Assembly (NCBI GenBank): GCA_045110475.1
Contig: JBGCGC010000012.1
Location: 98,851-162,850, forward strand
Length of the DNA: 64,000 nucleotides
Origin: Granulosicoccus sp045110475
Lineage (GTDB): Bacteria > Pseudomonadota > Gammaproteobacteria > Granulosicoccales > Granulosicoccaceae
Reading direction: 5' to 3'
Positions within the stretch are counted from its first letter, which is position 1; each line of letters opens with the position of its first letter. Below are positions 27,574 to 36,417 of the stretch, one piece after another. The position numbers were made by a program, and so were the translations under genes. The notes under the pieces were generated by a model, which worked only from the letters and a program-made list of their open reading frames with translations, was not told the DNA's origin and searched no databases.

Positions 27574-27984
27574 ATGAAAAAACAGGAACAAGGCGCACTG
27601 GGCGAGGCGTTGGCCAGAGATTTTCTCGAATCCGAGGGATATCGTTTCATAGAATCCAACTTTCTCAGACGCGTGGGTGAAATTGATCTGGTCATGCTCG
27701 CACCACCACACGAACAGCACACTCGTACCATCGTATTCGTTGAAGTCCGCTATCGCACAAGCTCACGTTTCGGTGGCGCTGTTCAGAGCATCGACTGGAA
27801 AAAACAACGCAAATTGCTGCGCACAGCAAATGCCTGGCTGCAAAAGCACGCCGATAGCCGGGATTGTGCCAGGATTGATGTCTTTGCTATAGAGCCTTCA
27901 ACACGCAAACCCCGGGAGGGAGAGCGGCTGTGGAGAAACCATCATGTAAGGTGGTTGATAAACGCCATAGAAAGCGCTACTTGA
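27574..27984 (+). CDS. yraN: YraN/UPF0102 endonuclease-like protein
   Basis: A 136-residue member of UPF0102, predicted to have a Holliday-junction-resolvase-like nuclease fold. Visible are QGALGEALARDFLESEGY, then RVGEIDLVML and VFVEVRYR, the spaced Glu/Asp/Lys residues of the PD-(D/E)XK core. It follows lpoA by 131 bases as in E. coli. Its stop overlaps the convergent sspB stop by 8 bases. The biological role in the family is unsettled. Confidence 0.9.
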   Translation: MKKQEQGALGEALARDFLESEGYRFIESNFLRRVGEIDLVMLAPPHEQHTRTIVFVEVRYRTSSRFGGAVQSIDWKKQRKLLRTANAWLQKHADSRDCARIDVFAIEPSTRKPREGERLWRNHHVRWLINAIESAT

Positions 27985-28387
27985 CGATTTTGAGATTTGG
28001 CCTTTTGACCTCTGGCGGGGCTCCAGGCACCTTGTCCACCTCAGGCTTGGGTCCACTGCCCGGATCAGGTGGCGTGTCATCCTGCTCACCAAACATCATT
28101 CCCTGGCCGTTTTCGCGCGCATAAATCGCAAGTACACTGACTACCGGCACATGAACATCCATTGCGGTGCCACTGAATCTTGCATTAAATGTCACCGCCT
28201 CGTTTCCGAGTACCAGGCTGTGTGTGGCTTCGGGACTGATATTGAGAATGATTCTTCCGTTCTCAACAAACGCACGCGGTACTTCGACCACGTCCAGCGC
28301 AGTGTCTACCAGCATGTAAGGCGTGAAGCCATTATCAACAATCCACTCGTACAAGGCACGGATCAGATAAGGTCTACTTGATGTCAT
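27977..28387 (-). CDS. sspB: ClpXP specificity-enhancing factor SspB
   Basis: SspB binds ssrA-tagged proteins and delivers them to ClpXP. The 136-residue protein has the substrate-binding domain (RPYLIRALYEWIVDNGFTPYM, then ISPEATHSL and FNARFSG), a Pro/Asp-rich flexible linker, and a C-terminal RPNLKIVK that matches the ClpX-docking (XB) module of characterised SspB. It overlaps the sspA stop by 4 bases (ATGA), so the two are translationally coupled. Confidence 0.96.
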   Translation of the reverse strand: MTSSRPYLIRALYEWIVDNGFTPYMLVDTALDVVEVPRAFVENGRIILNISPEATHSLVLGNEAVTFNARFSGTAMDVHVPVVSVLAIYARENGQGMMFGEQDDTPPDPGSGPKPEVDKVPGAPPEVKRPNLKIVK

Positions 28388-29022
28388 TGCACCATGTCTC
28401 TTTCTGCATTGGTCAGGCTAGCAATAAATCCAGGCCTGGCAAACATCCTTTGTGCATATTGGTTGATCGCAGACGCCGATTCAGGCAATAAGATGCCATA
28501 AGCTGGAAGTCGCCACAACAGCGGCGCAAGTGTTGCATCCAGAATTGAATATTCTTCGCTAAAAAAGAATGGCATTGCTGCGAACACATCATTAGCCGCA
28601 ACCAGAGACTCTGTTAGCGCTTTCCCTGATTCTGCGGCCGTATTCGTTTGCGCCGGTGCGTTGGGCAGCAAATTATACCAGTCGGCTTCTATGCGATACA
28701 ACGCTAGACGGGTACGCGCCCGAGAGACAGGATCGATAGGCATAAACGGCGGGTGCGGATATCGCTCGTCCAGATAATCAATAATGACGCGGGCATCGTA
28801 CAGGGCAAGGTCCCGGTCGACGAGCGTGGGACAGCCGCCGCGCGGGTTAAGCTGCAACAAGTCCTCATCGGCTTCGCCCTCGGCTACCGAGACAATCTCT
28901 GCGATTATGTCCTTCTCACTCAGAACCAGACGCACACGATGGCTACACAGACCCGCCCAACTCATGGAGTCTGCGTCCGAGTACATCAGGATCGTGGAAC
29001 GTCTGTTACCGATCAAACTCAA
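28384..29022 (-). CDS. sspA: Stringent starvation protein A (GST-fold)
   Basis: SspA is a glutathione-S-transferase-fold protein that binds RNA polymerase and affects stationary-phase and acid-stress transcription. The 212-residue frame has the N-terminal thioredoxin-like part (SHRVRLVLSEKD, GGCPTLVDRDLALYDARVIIDYLDERYPH) and an all-helical C-terminal part. The TTG at 29022 is preferred because AGGGG lies 8 bases upstream and MSLIGNRRSTILMYSD aligns with homologue starts. sspA-sspB directly after petABC is a common proteobacterial order. Confidence 0.93.
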   Translation of the reverse strand: MSLIGNRRSTILMYSDADSMSWAGLCSHRVRLVLSEKDIIAEIVSVAEGEADEDLLQLNPRGGCPTLVDRDLALYDARVIIDYLDERYPHPPFMPIDPVSRARTRLALYRIEADWYNLLPNAPAQTNTAAESGKALTESLVAANDVFAAMPFFFSEEYSILDATLAPLLWRLPAYGILLPESASAINQYAQRMFARPGFIASLTNAERDMVQ

Positions 29023-29041
29023 GAGTAGCCCCTGTCAAGTT

Positions 29042-29073
29042 AAAAAAAGCCCGCATTCGGACAAATGCAGGCT
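29042..29073 (-). terminator. Intrinsic terminator of petABC
   Basis: On the minus strand AGCCTGCAT and ATGCGGGCT form a near-perfect stem around a loop, followed immediately by TTTTTTT. It sits between the petC stop and sspA, so it separates the bc1 operon from sspAB. Confidence 0.85.
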
Positions 29074-29112
29074 TCGCTTTACTGCTTGTATTGTACCGCG
29101 AGACGAAAAAAA

Positions 29113-29961
29113 CTAGACGACGTCTTTCCAGTACTCTTTCTTAAGCATATAGGCAATGCCTAATAGTCCGAACAAAAATAGCATGACAATGATACCAACA
29201 CGGTGCCTTGTCTGTTTGATCGGATCTGCTGTGTATGCCAGAAAATTGGTGATATCAGCAACCAGATCGGCATAATCATCAGGTGTCATACTGCCACCTT
29301 CTGCTTCGGAGAGACCTGTGATGGGTTTGCTGCCATGCGCTTCCTCACCGTAAACGGGTGTCTGCCAACCCTGCTGCTGCCACAAGACATGAGGCATAGC
29401 CGTGCCCGGATAAACGAGGTTGTTTACGCCGGTTGTCGTGATTCCAGGGTCTACATAATAGGATTTGAGGAAAGTATATATCCAGTCCACACCCCGTGAC
29501 CTTGCCGTCAAAGACAAGTCGGGAGGCACAACACCAAACGCCTGCTTTCCATATTCTGTTGTCATGTTGTTGGTCATGAGAGCACCAACTTTTGTAGGCT
29601 CTCCAGCATCATCAGTGGTAAAAATGAGGTTGTTTTCAACATCCTCTTCACTCAGGCCAATATCCTGAGCCATCCTGCTGTAGCGCTGGTATCCGGCGCT
29701 ATGACAACCCATGCAATTATTGACAAAAGCGCGGGCGCCACGTTGCAGCGATCGTTCATTTCCCTGATCGATGAGAGGTGTCTCCAGCGCCACCGCCGAA
29801 CCCGCGGCCTCTGCCTTGCCCACGAAAATCAGGCAGGCAATTGCCAGAGCGACAGCTGTGCCAGCGATCATCAGCCTTGAATTGTCGACCTTGCGCGCCG
29901 CCTTTACACGCAACGCATCGGGCCGTCTCAAACGGTTGGCTTCTCTATTGTTTACTGTCAC
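29113..29961 (-). CDS. petC: Cytochrome c1 of the bc1 complex
   Basis: The c-type cytochrome subunit of ubiquinol:cytochrome c reductase, passing electrons from the Rieske protein to soluble cytochrome c. The N-terminus is long and basic before the signal-like segment (MIAGTAVALAIACLIFVGKAEA). The heme attachment motif CMGCH is at residues 83-87, a Met ligand candidate is in YPGTAMPHVLW, and a C-terminal helix (VGIIVMLFLFGLLGIAYML) anchors it. The start overlaps the petB stop by 4 bases. Length, 282 residues, is slightly above the usual. Confidence 0.94.
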   Translation of the reverse strand: MTVNNREANRLRRPDALRVKAARKVDNSRLMIAGTAVALAIACLIFVGKAEAAGSAVALETPLIDQGNERSLQRGARAFVNNCMGCHSAGYQRYSRMAQDIGLSEEDVENNLIFTTDDAGEPTKVGALMTNNMTTEYGKQAFGVVPPDLSLTARSRGVDWIYTFLKSYYVDPGITTTGVNNLVYPGTAMPHVLWQQQGWQTPVYGEEAHGSKPITGLSEAEGGSMTPDDYADLVADITNFLAYTADPIKQTRHRVGIIVMLFLFGLLGIAYMLKKEYWKDVV

Positions 29962-31202
29962 GCCGTGACCCTCTCAGGAATCGGCTTGGTCGTTTCGTAC
30001 TTACTGACAAAGTAGAGACCGACGAAGAAGCCGAAGTATATGAACGTGCCAATACGTGACATCAGAGTGTAAAGAGGAGTCGCTGGCTGGATACCGAGAT
30101 AACCAAGTACGACAAAAGCGATTACGAAGGTAAATAGCAGGATCTTGTACCAGATGGATCGGTATCGGATAGAGCGAACCGGACTCCGATCGATCCAGGG
30201 CAGGATAAACAGCACAAGGATAGCTGCGCCCATCGCCATAACACCGCCCAGCTTGTCGGGTACGGCGCGAAGAATGGCGTAGAACGGCGTGAAATACCAG
30301 ACCGGCGCAATATGCTCAGGCGTCTTCAGGGGATCAGCAGGAATGAAGTTAGCGTGCTCCAGAAAGAAGCCACCCATTTCCGGTGCGAAGAAAACAATAG
30401 CAAAGAAAACGATGAGAAAAACAATAGCGCCCATGAAGTCCTTCACGGTGTAGTAAGGATGAAATGGAATTCCGTCCTTGGGAACGCCGGCCGCGTTCTT
30501 GTTGGCCTTGATGTCGATACCATCGGGGTTGTTCGATCCGACTTCGTGAAGTGCCATGATGTGGGCAACCACCAAAAACAGCAGAACCAGAGGAACTGCG
30601 ATGACATGCAGCGCAAAGAACCGGTTGAGTGTTGCATCCGAGACGATGTAATCACCCTTTAGCCACAGCGTTACTGCATCACCAATACCAAACGGGATTG
30701 CGCCGAACAGGGAGATGATTACCTGGGCACCCCAGTAGCTCATCTGGCCCCAGGGCAGAAGGTAACCCATGAAGGCTTCTGCCATAAGCACCACATAGAT
30801 CAGGCAACCGAATACCCAGAGCAGCTCACGCGGTTTCTTGTAGGAGCCGTACATGAGGCCACGAAACATATGAAGGTAGACGACGACAAAGAACATCGAA
30901 GCGCCTGTGGAATGCATGTAGCGGATAAGCCAACCATAGTTGACATCGCGCATGATGTATTCGACCGAGATAAACGCCATGGCACCGTCAGGCTTGTAGT
31001 TCATGGTGAGGAAGATGCCGGTAACTATCTGGATAACCAGAACCAGCATTGAAAGAGCACCGAAGTAGTACCAGATATTGAAATTCTTTGGTGCGTAATA
31101 CTTGGTTATATGCTCCTCAAGAAGCTTTGTCAGTGGAAAGCGCTCATCTACCCACGCCATCGCACGGGCAGCATTACCCTGCTTTTCCAGATTTGCACTC
31201 AT
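29958..31202 (-). CDS. petB: Cytochrome b of the bc1 complex
   Basis: The membrane subunit holding hemes bL and bH and the quinol-oxidising and quinone-reducing sites. The 414-residue protein has eight or more membrane segments, the heme-ligating histidine regions (GWLIRYMHSTGASMFF, YLHMFRG, FFALHVIAVPLVLLF, HIMALHEVG), and a PEHIAPVWYF segment equivalent to the PEWY quinol-site motif, here with extra residues around it. It overlaps petA and petC by 4 bases each. Confidence 0.95.
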   Translation of the reverse strand: MSANLEKQGNAARAMAWVDERFPLTKLLEEHITKYYAPKNFNIWYYFGALSMLVLVIQIVTGIFLTMNYKPDGAMAFISVEYIMRDVNYGWLIRYMHSTGASMFFVVVYLHMFRGLMYGSYKKPRELLWVFGCLIYVVLMAEAFMGYLLPWGQMSYWGAQVIISLFGAIPFGIGDAVTLWLKGDYIVSDATLNRFFALHVIAVPLVLLFLVVAHIMALHEVGSNNPDGIDIKANKNAAGVPKDGIPFHPYYTVKDFMGAIVFLIVFFAIVFFAPEMGGFFLEHANFIPADPLKTPEHIAPVWYFTPFYAILRAVPDKLGGVMAMGAAILVLFILPWIDRSPVRSIRYRSIWYKILLFTFVIAFVVLGYLGIQPATPLYTLMSRIGTFIYFGFFVGLYFVSKYETTKPIPERVTA

Positions 31203-31837
31203 GCAGCTACTCCCGGGTCTTCGCCGACGACAATAAGGTTGTCGTCAACATAACGATACGGAGGAATTTCCAGATTGTAGGGAGCGGGGACTCCAGCGTA
31301 TACCCGACCAGCCATGTCAAACTTGGAGCCATGGCAAGGGCAGAAGAATCCGCCATCCCAATCGTCACCAAGGTCGGCCGGCGCTATTTCCGGTCGGTAG
31401 CTAGGCGAGCATCCCAGATGTGTGCAGATTCCCACTACAACAAGAACTTCCGGTTTAATCGAGCGTGATGCATTCTGAGCATACTCAGGCTGCATCTCTG
31501 CGGACGAATCCGGGTCCGACAGCCTGGCTGTGTCTGCATCCAGACGCTCCAACACCTCATCCGTACGTTTCACTAACCAAACTGGTTTTCCACGCCACTC
31601 GACGGTTAGTAGCTGGCCCGGTGTCAGTTTGCTGATGTCCGCCTCAACGGGCGCACCAGCAGCCTTGGCACGCGCACTTGGCGACATGGAAAAGACCATG
31701 GGGGCCGCCAGAGCGGCCGTGCCCAAACCACCCACACCGGCAGCCGACAAAACCAGCATGCGTCGCCGTTTGGGATCATCAATTGTTTCAGCAACCGAGG
31801 AATCCCCCGGCGGTGCTGTCTTGTTGCTGGCACTCAT
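31199..31837 (-). CDS. petA: Rieske iron-sulfur subunit of the bc1 complex
   Basis: Carries the high-potential 2Fe-2S cluster of the bc1 complex. The twin-arginine-like signal/anchor DPKRRRMLVLSAAGVGGLGT is near residue 22, as expected for a Tat-exported Rieske protein. Cluster motifs are CTHLGC at 138-143 and CPCHGS at 166-171. First gene of petABC; its promoter must lie in the gap of about 210 bases shared with the divergent protease gene. I did not identify it. Confidence 0.96.
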   Translation of the reverse strand: MSASNKTAPPGDSSVAETIDDPKRRRMLVLSAAGVGGLGTAALAAPMVFSMSPSARAKAAGAPVEADISKLTPGQLLTVEWRGKPVWLVKRTDEVLERLDADTARLSDPDSSAEMQPEYAQNASRSIKPEVLVVVGICTHLGCSPSYRPEIAPADLGDDWDGGFFCPCHGSKFDMAGRVYAGVPAPYNLEIPPYRYVDDNLIVVGEDPGVAA

Positions 31838-32048
31838 GCGATATCTCCAGAAATTACGAAATCAGTACTGGTAAGCTCACCAGATTTATAGCTTTGTACG
31901 TCGCAAAGAAAACTTCAGAGCCGAAATCGTGCCCGATTCTTATCGCGACCAATAACCCTACATTTTATCACAGGATCACTGTGCATCCTGACTGTTAACG
32001 GTTGTTTTAGCTATACATGAATACCGGTGGTGTTCCCTGACGAACAAC

Positions 32049-33332
32049 ATGGTGTTCCAAATTGTCCAGCTATTCGAGGTACCATCACAACTATCAGCTC
32101 TAGTATGGATCAACAACAACGTCATGCGCGTTTTTTTTCTTGCCGCCTGTGTCGTCATCGGCGTCGCTGCCGGTATCTGGTGGAGTGGAATAACATCCAG
32201 CACCAACAACTCCGGATCAAACCAGTCGATAACAAGCCCCACAAGCAATGACCTGCAGACCGTGTCGACCACAGAGGCGGCAGACGTTGTGCCCGCAACT
32301 ACGCAAACACCGACACGGGTAACACCTGAACGTCATGCAAACTCTGCGCCTGAGGGCCAGATACTTAGCTATAACGAAGGAATCATTCGCGCAGCTCCAG
32401 CGGTTGTCAGCGTCTACGCAAGCGAACCAAGCGATGCCAACAATACAGCCCAAAGGAGTCAGGGCTCTGGCGTCATCGTCGATGCTAACGGCATTGTGCT
32501 AACCAATCTTCACCTGATAGAAAACTTCAACCTGATAACCATCGTGCTTAGCGATGGTCGTCGATATGCCGCAACGCTGATCGGCAGCGATGCAGAAACT
32601 GACCTTGCCGTCGTCCGTATCAATGCTGCAATGCTGCCGTATATCCGGTTGGACGAGGCCGAGCCCTTGAAGGTCGGTGATGTTGTTCTGGCCATCGGCA
32701 ATCCTTTCGGCGTTGGACAAACGGTGACTCAGGGCATTGTCAGCGCCACGCGCCGCCGGATAGCCAACGGAACCGTCTGGCAGAATTTCATCCAGATCGA
32801 TGCCGCCATCAACCCGGGCAACTCTGGTGGTGCATTGATCAACCCGCATGGCCAGCTTGTCGGGGTCAACACTGCAGTGTTCAGGGGTGATTCCGGCGCT
32901 ATCGGTATCGGTTTCTCAATACCGGCCGACTTGCTGGCGCAAGTGGTACCGCAAATCATTGCCAATGGCTCGGTATCACGTGGCTGGCTGGGGCTCGGCG
33001 CAGATGACCTCACCATGTACCCTGCCATCATGCCGCTGGTGCAGCAAGGCGCTGTTATCACGGCGGTTCAGGAAGGGGGGCCTGCCGATTTAAGTGGTGT
33101 ACGCGCCATGGACATCATCGTACAACTGGGTGAACAACCGATATATAACGCCACGCATTTGCTGCTTGCGGTATCAGCACTGCCCCCAGGCGCCACCGTA
33201 AGACTCTCTCTCCTGCGAAGCCCCGATCCACTGGTGCTCAATGAAACCGGCGACACCAAACCACTGATGGAATTAACCTACAAAGCGCGGCTTGGCACCC
33301 GTCCACCCATCAACCAGCTCTCACAACGTTAA
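32049..33332 (+). CDS. DegS/AlgW-type membrane-anchored serine protease
   Basis: A trypsin-like HtrA-family protease with an N-terminal membrane anchor, a protease domain and one PDZ domain, the layout of DegS/AlgW, which cleave the anti-sigma factor RseA/MucA in envelope stress. The catalytic triad is H155 (VLTNLHLIEN), D185 (AETDLAVVRI) and S259 (NPGNSGGAL). The PDZ region begins near SRGWLGLGADD. The ATG at 32049 gives 427 residues; an internal ATG at 32124 (MRVFFLAACVVIG), directly before the membrane helix, is a good alternative. Divergent from petA; assignment as the RseA protease is inference. Confidence 0.88.
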   Translation: MVFQIVQLFEVPSQLSALVWINNNVMRVFFLAACVVIGVAAGIWWSGITSSTNNSGSNQSITSPTSNDLQTVSTTEAADVVPATTQTPTRVTPERHANSAPEGQILSYNEGIIRAAPAVVSVYASEPSDANNTAQRSQGSGVIVDANGIVLTNLHLIENFNLITIVLSDGRRYAATLIGSDAETDLAVVRINAAMLPYIRLDEAEPLKVGDVVLAIGNPFGVGQTVTQGIVSATRRRIANGTVWQNFIQIDAAINPGNSGGALINPHGQLVGVNTAVFRGDSGAIGIGFSIPADLLAQVVPQIIANGSVSRGWLGLGADDLTMYPAIMPLVQQGAVITAVQEGGPADLSGVRAMDIIVQLGEQPIYNATHLLLAVSALPPGATVRLSLLRSPDPLVLNETGDTKPLMELTYKARLGTRPPINQLSQR

Positions 33333-33355
33333 GCGGGCAGACCACACGCCGACCC

Positions 33356-35587
33356 TTATACACACCTTGCAACGTAGCGCCGATACCACACGCCGGACAC
33401 TAACCGCAGTACATGAAAACCGAACAGCGCAAGCAAAGCCAGCCTGTCTAAAGAGCCAGTTGAGCTCGCTGCACCTGTTACAGGTGTCTCGGGCGATTCG
33501 ATTGATGTTGCTTGCGAATAACCGACAGGCCGGGCGTCAGTGTTCAAGTGTTCAGATGACGTACCACTGACCAGAGAAACAGTGGCCATGTTGTTTGCCT
33601 GTTGCAACTCAAGCGCATTCTTTGGTGACACCTGCGCGGTTACCGGTGCGTCCTGACTCTGGAAGTCTGACGTCACAGGAAAATCAATAGCCCGATTTTC
33701 TCCGGGTCCCAAAGCAGACAGCAGGCAATTAGCACTGGTGGGCGTCTGTACCTGACAACCTGCAGGCCACTGAAGCTGATCCGGAGCGCTGGTCTCGACA
33801 ACCAACTGTGCATCAAGTGTAAGCGCGCTGTCAGGATTGAAAACACTGAAGCTGACAGAGGTACCGTTGATGCTGGCGACAACCGACAGATCCACGCTAT
33901 TCTTCAGGCAGCTTTTTGCTTTCACAGTAAGCACGCTCTCCTTACTACACGAAGAGAAATCGGTTCTCGTTCGCTCCGAAATATTCGGCCACATTACGGC
34001 ACTTTGATTGCCGCTACACGCTGTATCAGAATCATGTTGCGCACCAAACGAGTGGCCGATTTCATGGGTGAGCAATACATCGCCAAACGAACTGGGCGTG
34101 GTTACGCCAACATCGTAGCCATCCAGCCGACAGGCAGTGCCTATCCATGCCAGCCCGAGAGTGACATCCGTTTTCGGATTACCTGTAAACAGATAGGAAA
34201 GCGCACTGTCTTCGAACAAGGTCTTGTATTGCAGCCGATAATCACGGAATGATCGGAGTATGGTTTCGAGCGGCACAGCGCCAAGCTGCAACGGGTCTGC
34301 ACTTTCATCAAATTCAAGTGCCTCATCCAACGTTAGCGCCAGACCAAACTGCCGGTATACCCCGTCTGCAACATTCAGATTGTTCAGTGCATTGGCAAGT
34401 CCGGCGCCTGCATAGTATCGATCGTATTGACTATCCACAACGATCGACACAGGCACTGCACGAACATCGGTTTGGACCGTCCTTGAGCGCGAACTTAATT
34501 GCCGTTGTGCTGCGGGTGGTGCGATGAGCGTATCCAGCCCCTGAAGACTATCGGCAAGATCCGAATGCATACCCCCAGGCAAAGTACCCTTGCGTGATCG
34601 AGGCTGATAGTAATCCAGTGTTCCCATCAGATTATCGGGTGTCAGTCGTTGCTGAACCCCATTGATATTAACCACTCCACTCAAGGAACCATTTTGCAAG
34701 ACAGCTCGTACCCAGCTCCCCTTAATTCCCTCAACCGTCCCGTCAAACACGCCGATGGAAGGTGGGGGCTGATCGCCAAGGCCAGCATCAAGCCACTGAG
34801 TGGTACGCGTTAGCGGGCTGGGTATCAATAACAGCTGCATATCCACACCGCCGACATTCACAGCCAGTCGAAGCCTGCCATCAAGCTGTTTTTCCTGCCC
34901 CGCAACCCGGCTGGCACCGGCAATGCGTTCCTCGACGATAGCCAGTCTTCTATCAGCACGATCAAACCAGTAACGCGACAGCACGCTTCCTGCCGGCCAA
35001 CGAAACGCCAACGGCAGACTTAATGCTGTATGTCGCTCACGCAGTTCGATCAACGCCTGACGGGCACCTTGCGTATCGCCCAGTTGCTCCATGGCAATGG
35101 CGTCAAGGTACTGCGCAGAATCGGAATACGCCGATTCTGGAAACCGTTGCTGCAAGGTTTTCAAAGCAAGGCGCGCAGCAGAAAAATCATAGCGATCCAT
35201 AACCTGCAGATAGGCACTGATGTACAAGGCATCATCTGTCAAGCTACCCGCCGGATACGCATCGGCAATCACTGCCAACTCGGCAAGCGCTTCCTGAATA
35301 CGGCCGTTATCGCGCAACGTCAGTGCGTTTAAAAACACCGGTAAGGAATCTCCTGCATCGGCAGACTCTTGCAACACAGCTATCCGTGTTTGAACCGCAG
35401 AGAGTTTCTTGAACCTCGGATACTCTTTTTGAAGACGCCGCAATTGTCCCAGTGCGCTGGAATAATCGCCCGCCTCTATCGATGCAAGCGCTTGATCATA
35501 AAGCTGATCGTCATTGGCAAGGGCAACGCTATTGCTTACTAAACAACACGCGATGGTCAGTAGCCATAGAAATCTCATGAAGGCCAT
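33356..35587 (-). CDS. Secreted multidomain metzincin protease with TPR-like N-terminus and C-terminal anchor
   Basis: A 743-residue exported protein. Residues 1-25 are a signal peptide. Residues 26-225 are repeated helices resembling TPR/outer-membrane assembly lipoproteins (SIEAGDYSSALGQL, TLQQRFPESAYSDSAQYLDA). Residues 240-330 resemble a reprolysin propeptide (FDGTVEGIKGSWVRAVLQ, LSGVVNINGVQQRL). Residues 375-550 are a reprolysin-like protease: zinc motif H508-E-x-x-H512-x5-H518-D, Met-turn at M532. A CARDB-like beta domain follows, then a Ser/Gly linker, a hydrophobic helix (RLALLALFGFHVLRLV) and Arg-containing tail, resembling sorting tails of the GlyGly-CTERM kind. The HAMP protein gene ends 3 bases upstream. 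The substrate is unknown. Confidence 0.78.
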   Translation of the reverse strand: MAFMRFLWLLTIACCLVSNSVALANDDQLYDQALASIEAGDYSSALGQLRRLQKEYPRFKKLSAVQTRIAVLQESADAGDSLPVFLNALTLRDNGRIQEALAELAVIADAYPAGSLTDDALYISAYLQVMDRYDFSAARLALKTLQQRFPESAYSDSAQYLDAIAMEQLGDTQGARQALIELRERHTALSLPLAFRWPAGSVLSRYWFDRADRRLAIVEERIAGASRVAGQEKQLDGRLRLAVNVGGVDMQLLLIPSPLTRTTQWLDAGLGDQPPPSIGVFDGTVEGIKGSWVRAVLQNGSLSGVVNINGVQQRLTPDNLMGTLDYYQPRSRKGTLPGGMHSDLADSLQGLDTLIAPPAAQRQLSSRSRTVQTDVRAVPVSIVVDSQYDRYYAGAGLANALNNLNVADGVYRQFGLALTLDEALEFDESADPLQLGAVPLETILRSFRDYRLQYKTLFEDSALSYLFTGNPKTDVTLGLAWIGTACRLDGYDVGVTTPSSFGDVLLTHEIGHSFGAQHDSDTACSGNQSAVMWPNISERTRTDFSSCSKESVLTVKAKSCLKNSVDLSVVASINGTSVSFSVFNPDSALTLDAQLVVETSAPDQLQWPAGCQVQTPTSANCLLSALGPGENRAIDFPVTSDFQSQDAPVTAQVSPKNALELQQANNMATVSLVSGTSSEHLNTDARPVGYSQATSIESPETPVTGAASSTGSLDRLALLALFGFHVLRLVSGVWYRRYVARCV

Positions 35588-35590
35588 TCG

Positions 35591-36232
35591 CTATTTCCGA
35601 CCTGAGGCATCTCGCGATGGCGATTCATCATTGTCTGAAGGCTTTTGATCGAAATAGCTCAGCACATCACGACACTCTGTCATCGCCTTGAACACCGCCT
35701 TTTCATCAGGGACGGGCTGGTTATCAAGAGACTCAATGACGCGGGTGAACTCGCGTGCTTCACTTATTTTTCCATGCACCTGTTCCAGAGCGCGATTAAG
35801 AGCCTCACACAGCTCACCAAACTCACGAGAATCGCTTACGCGCAGCCGTACGCCGAGATTACCATCACCGATCTCATTCAAAGCTCGCTTTATGGCCAGT
35901 ATGGGGTTGCCCAGTTTTCTCAGAATATAAACGGCAATGGCTGTTGTCAGGACGGCATTGATCAGCAGCATGGTTATCATCCACTGGCTGAGCACAGTGC
36001 CTAAGGGCGGGACAGCATCAGCCATCGCACCCATGTCTTCTGAAGCAAACAGGATAGGTGCGTTACCCGCAACCAGATTGCCAAGAAAATTGTGATAGAA
36101 CACACCCAGCACAAGCGTTGATTGAACAATGAAGAACAATGTCACAAACAACACACGTCGTATCTGGCGTACCTGAAACGACTTATCACGAATGAGCGAC
36201 AGCGGAAACGCAGCGTCGGAAGAACGCGCCAT
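35591..36232 (-). CDS. Two-helix membrane protein with HAMP domain
   Basis: A 213-residue inner-membrane protein with a basic N-terminus, two membrane helices (about 27-50 and 85-104), a short periplasmic loop, and a HAMP domain (RKLGNPILAIKRALNEIGDGNLGVRL) with a short coiled coil and a charged tail. There is no kinase, cyclase or methyl-accepting domain, so any output must go through a partner. It ends 3 bases before the metzincin start, so the two are almost certainly one operon. A role in sensing linked to the protease is inference. Confidence 0.75.
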   Translation of the reverse strand: MARSSDAAFPLSLIRDKSFQVRQIRRVLFVTLFFIVQSTLVLGVFYHNFLGNLVAGNAPILFASEDMGAMADAVPPLGTVLSQWMITMLLINAVLTTAIAVYILRKLGNPILAIKRALNEIGDGNLGVRLRVSDSREFGELCEALNRALEQVHGKISEAREFTRVIESLDNQPVPDEKAVFKAMTECRDVLSYFDQKPSDNDESPSRDASGRK

Positions 36233-36417
36233 GACTTACCCCTTGAGAATCCGTTAACCAGGGCGATTGCCTGGTGCACAGGAGAAAGGTCGGCGTTAGC
36301 GCAACTTACTTAAAACCTCAGCGACAAGTCGGTGACTCGGTTGTCACCTACATTCATTCGGGCTGTGAACTACCTATCACAACGCTCTGAATGCACCAAT
36401 AGCGCGCAAGCAAAAGA

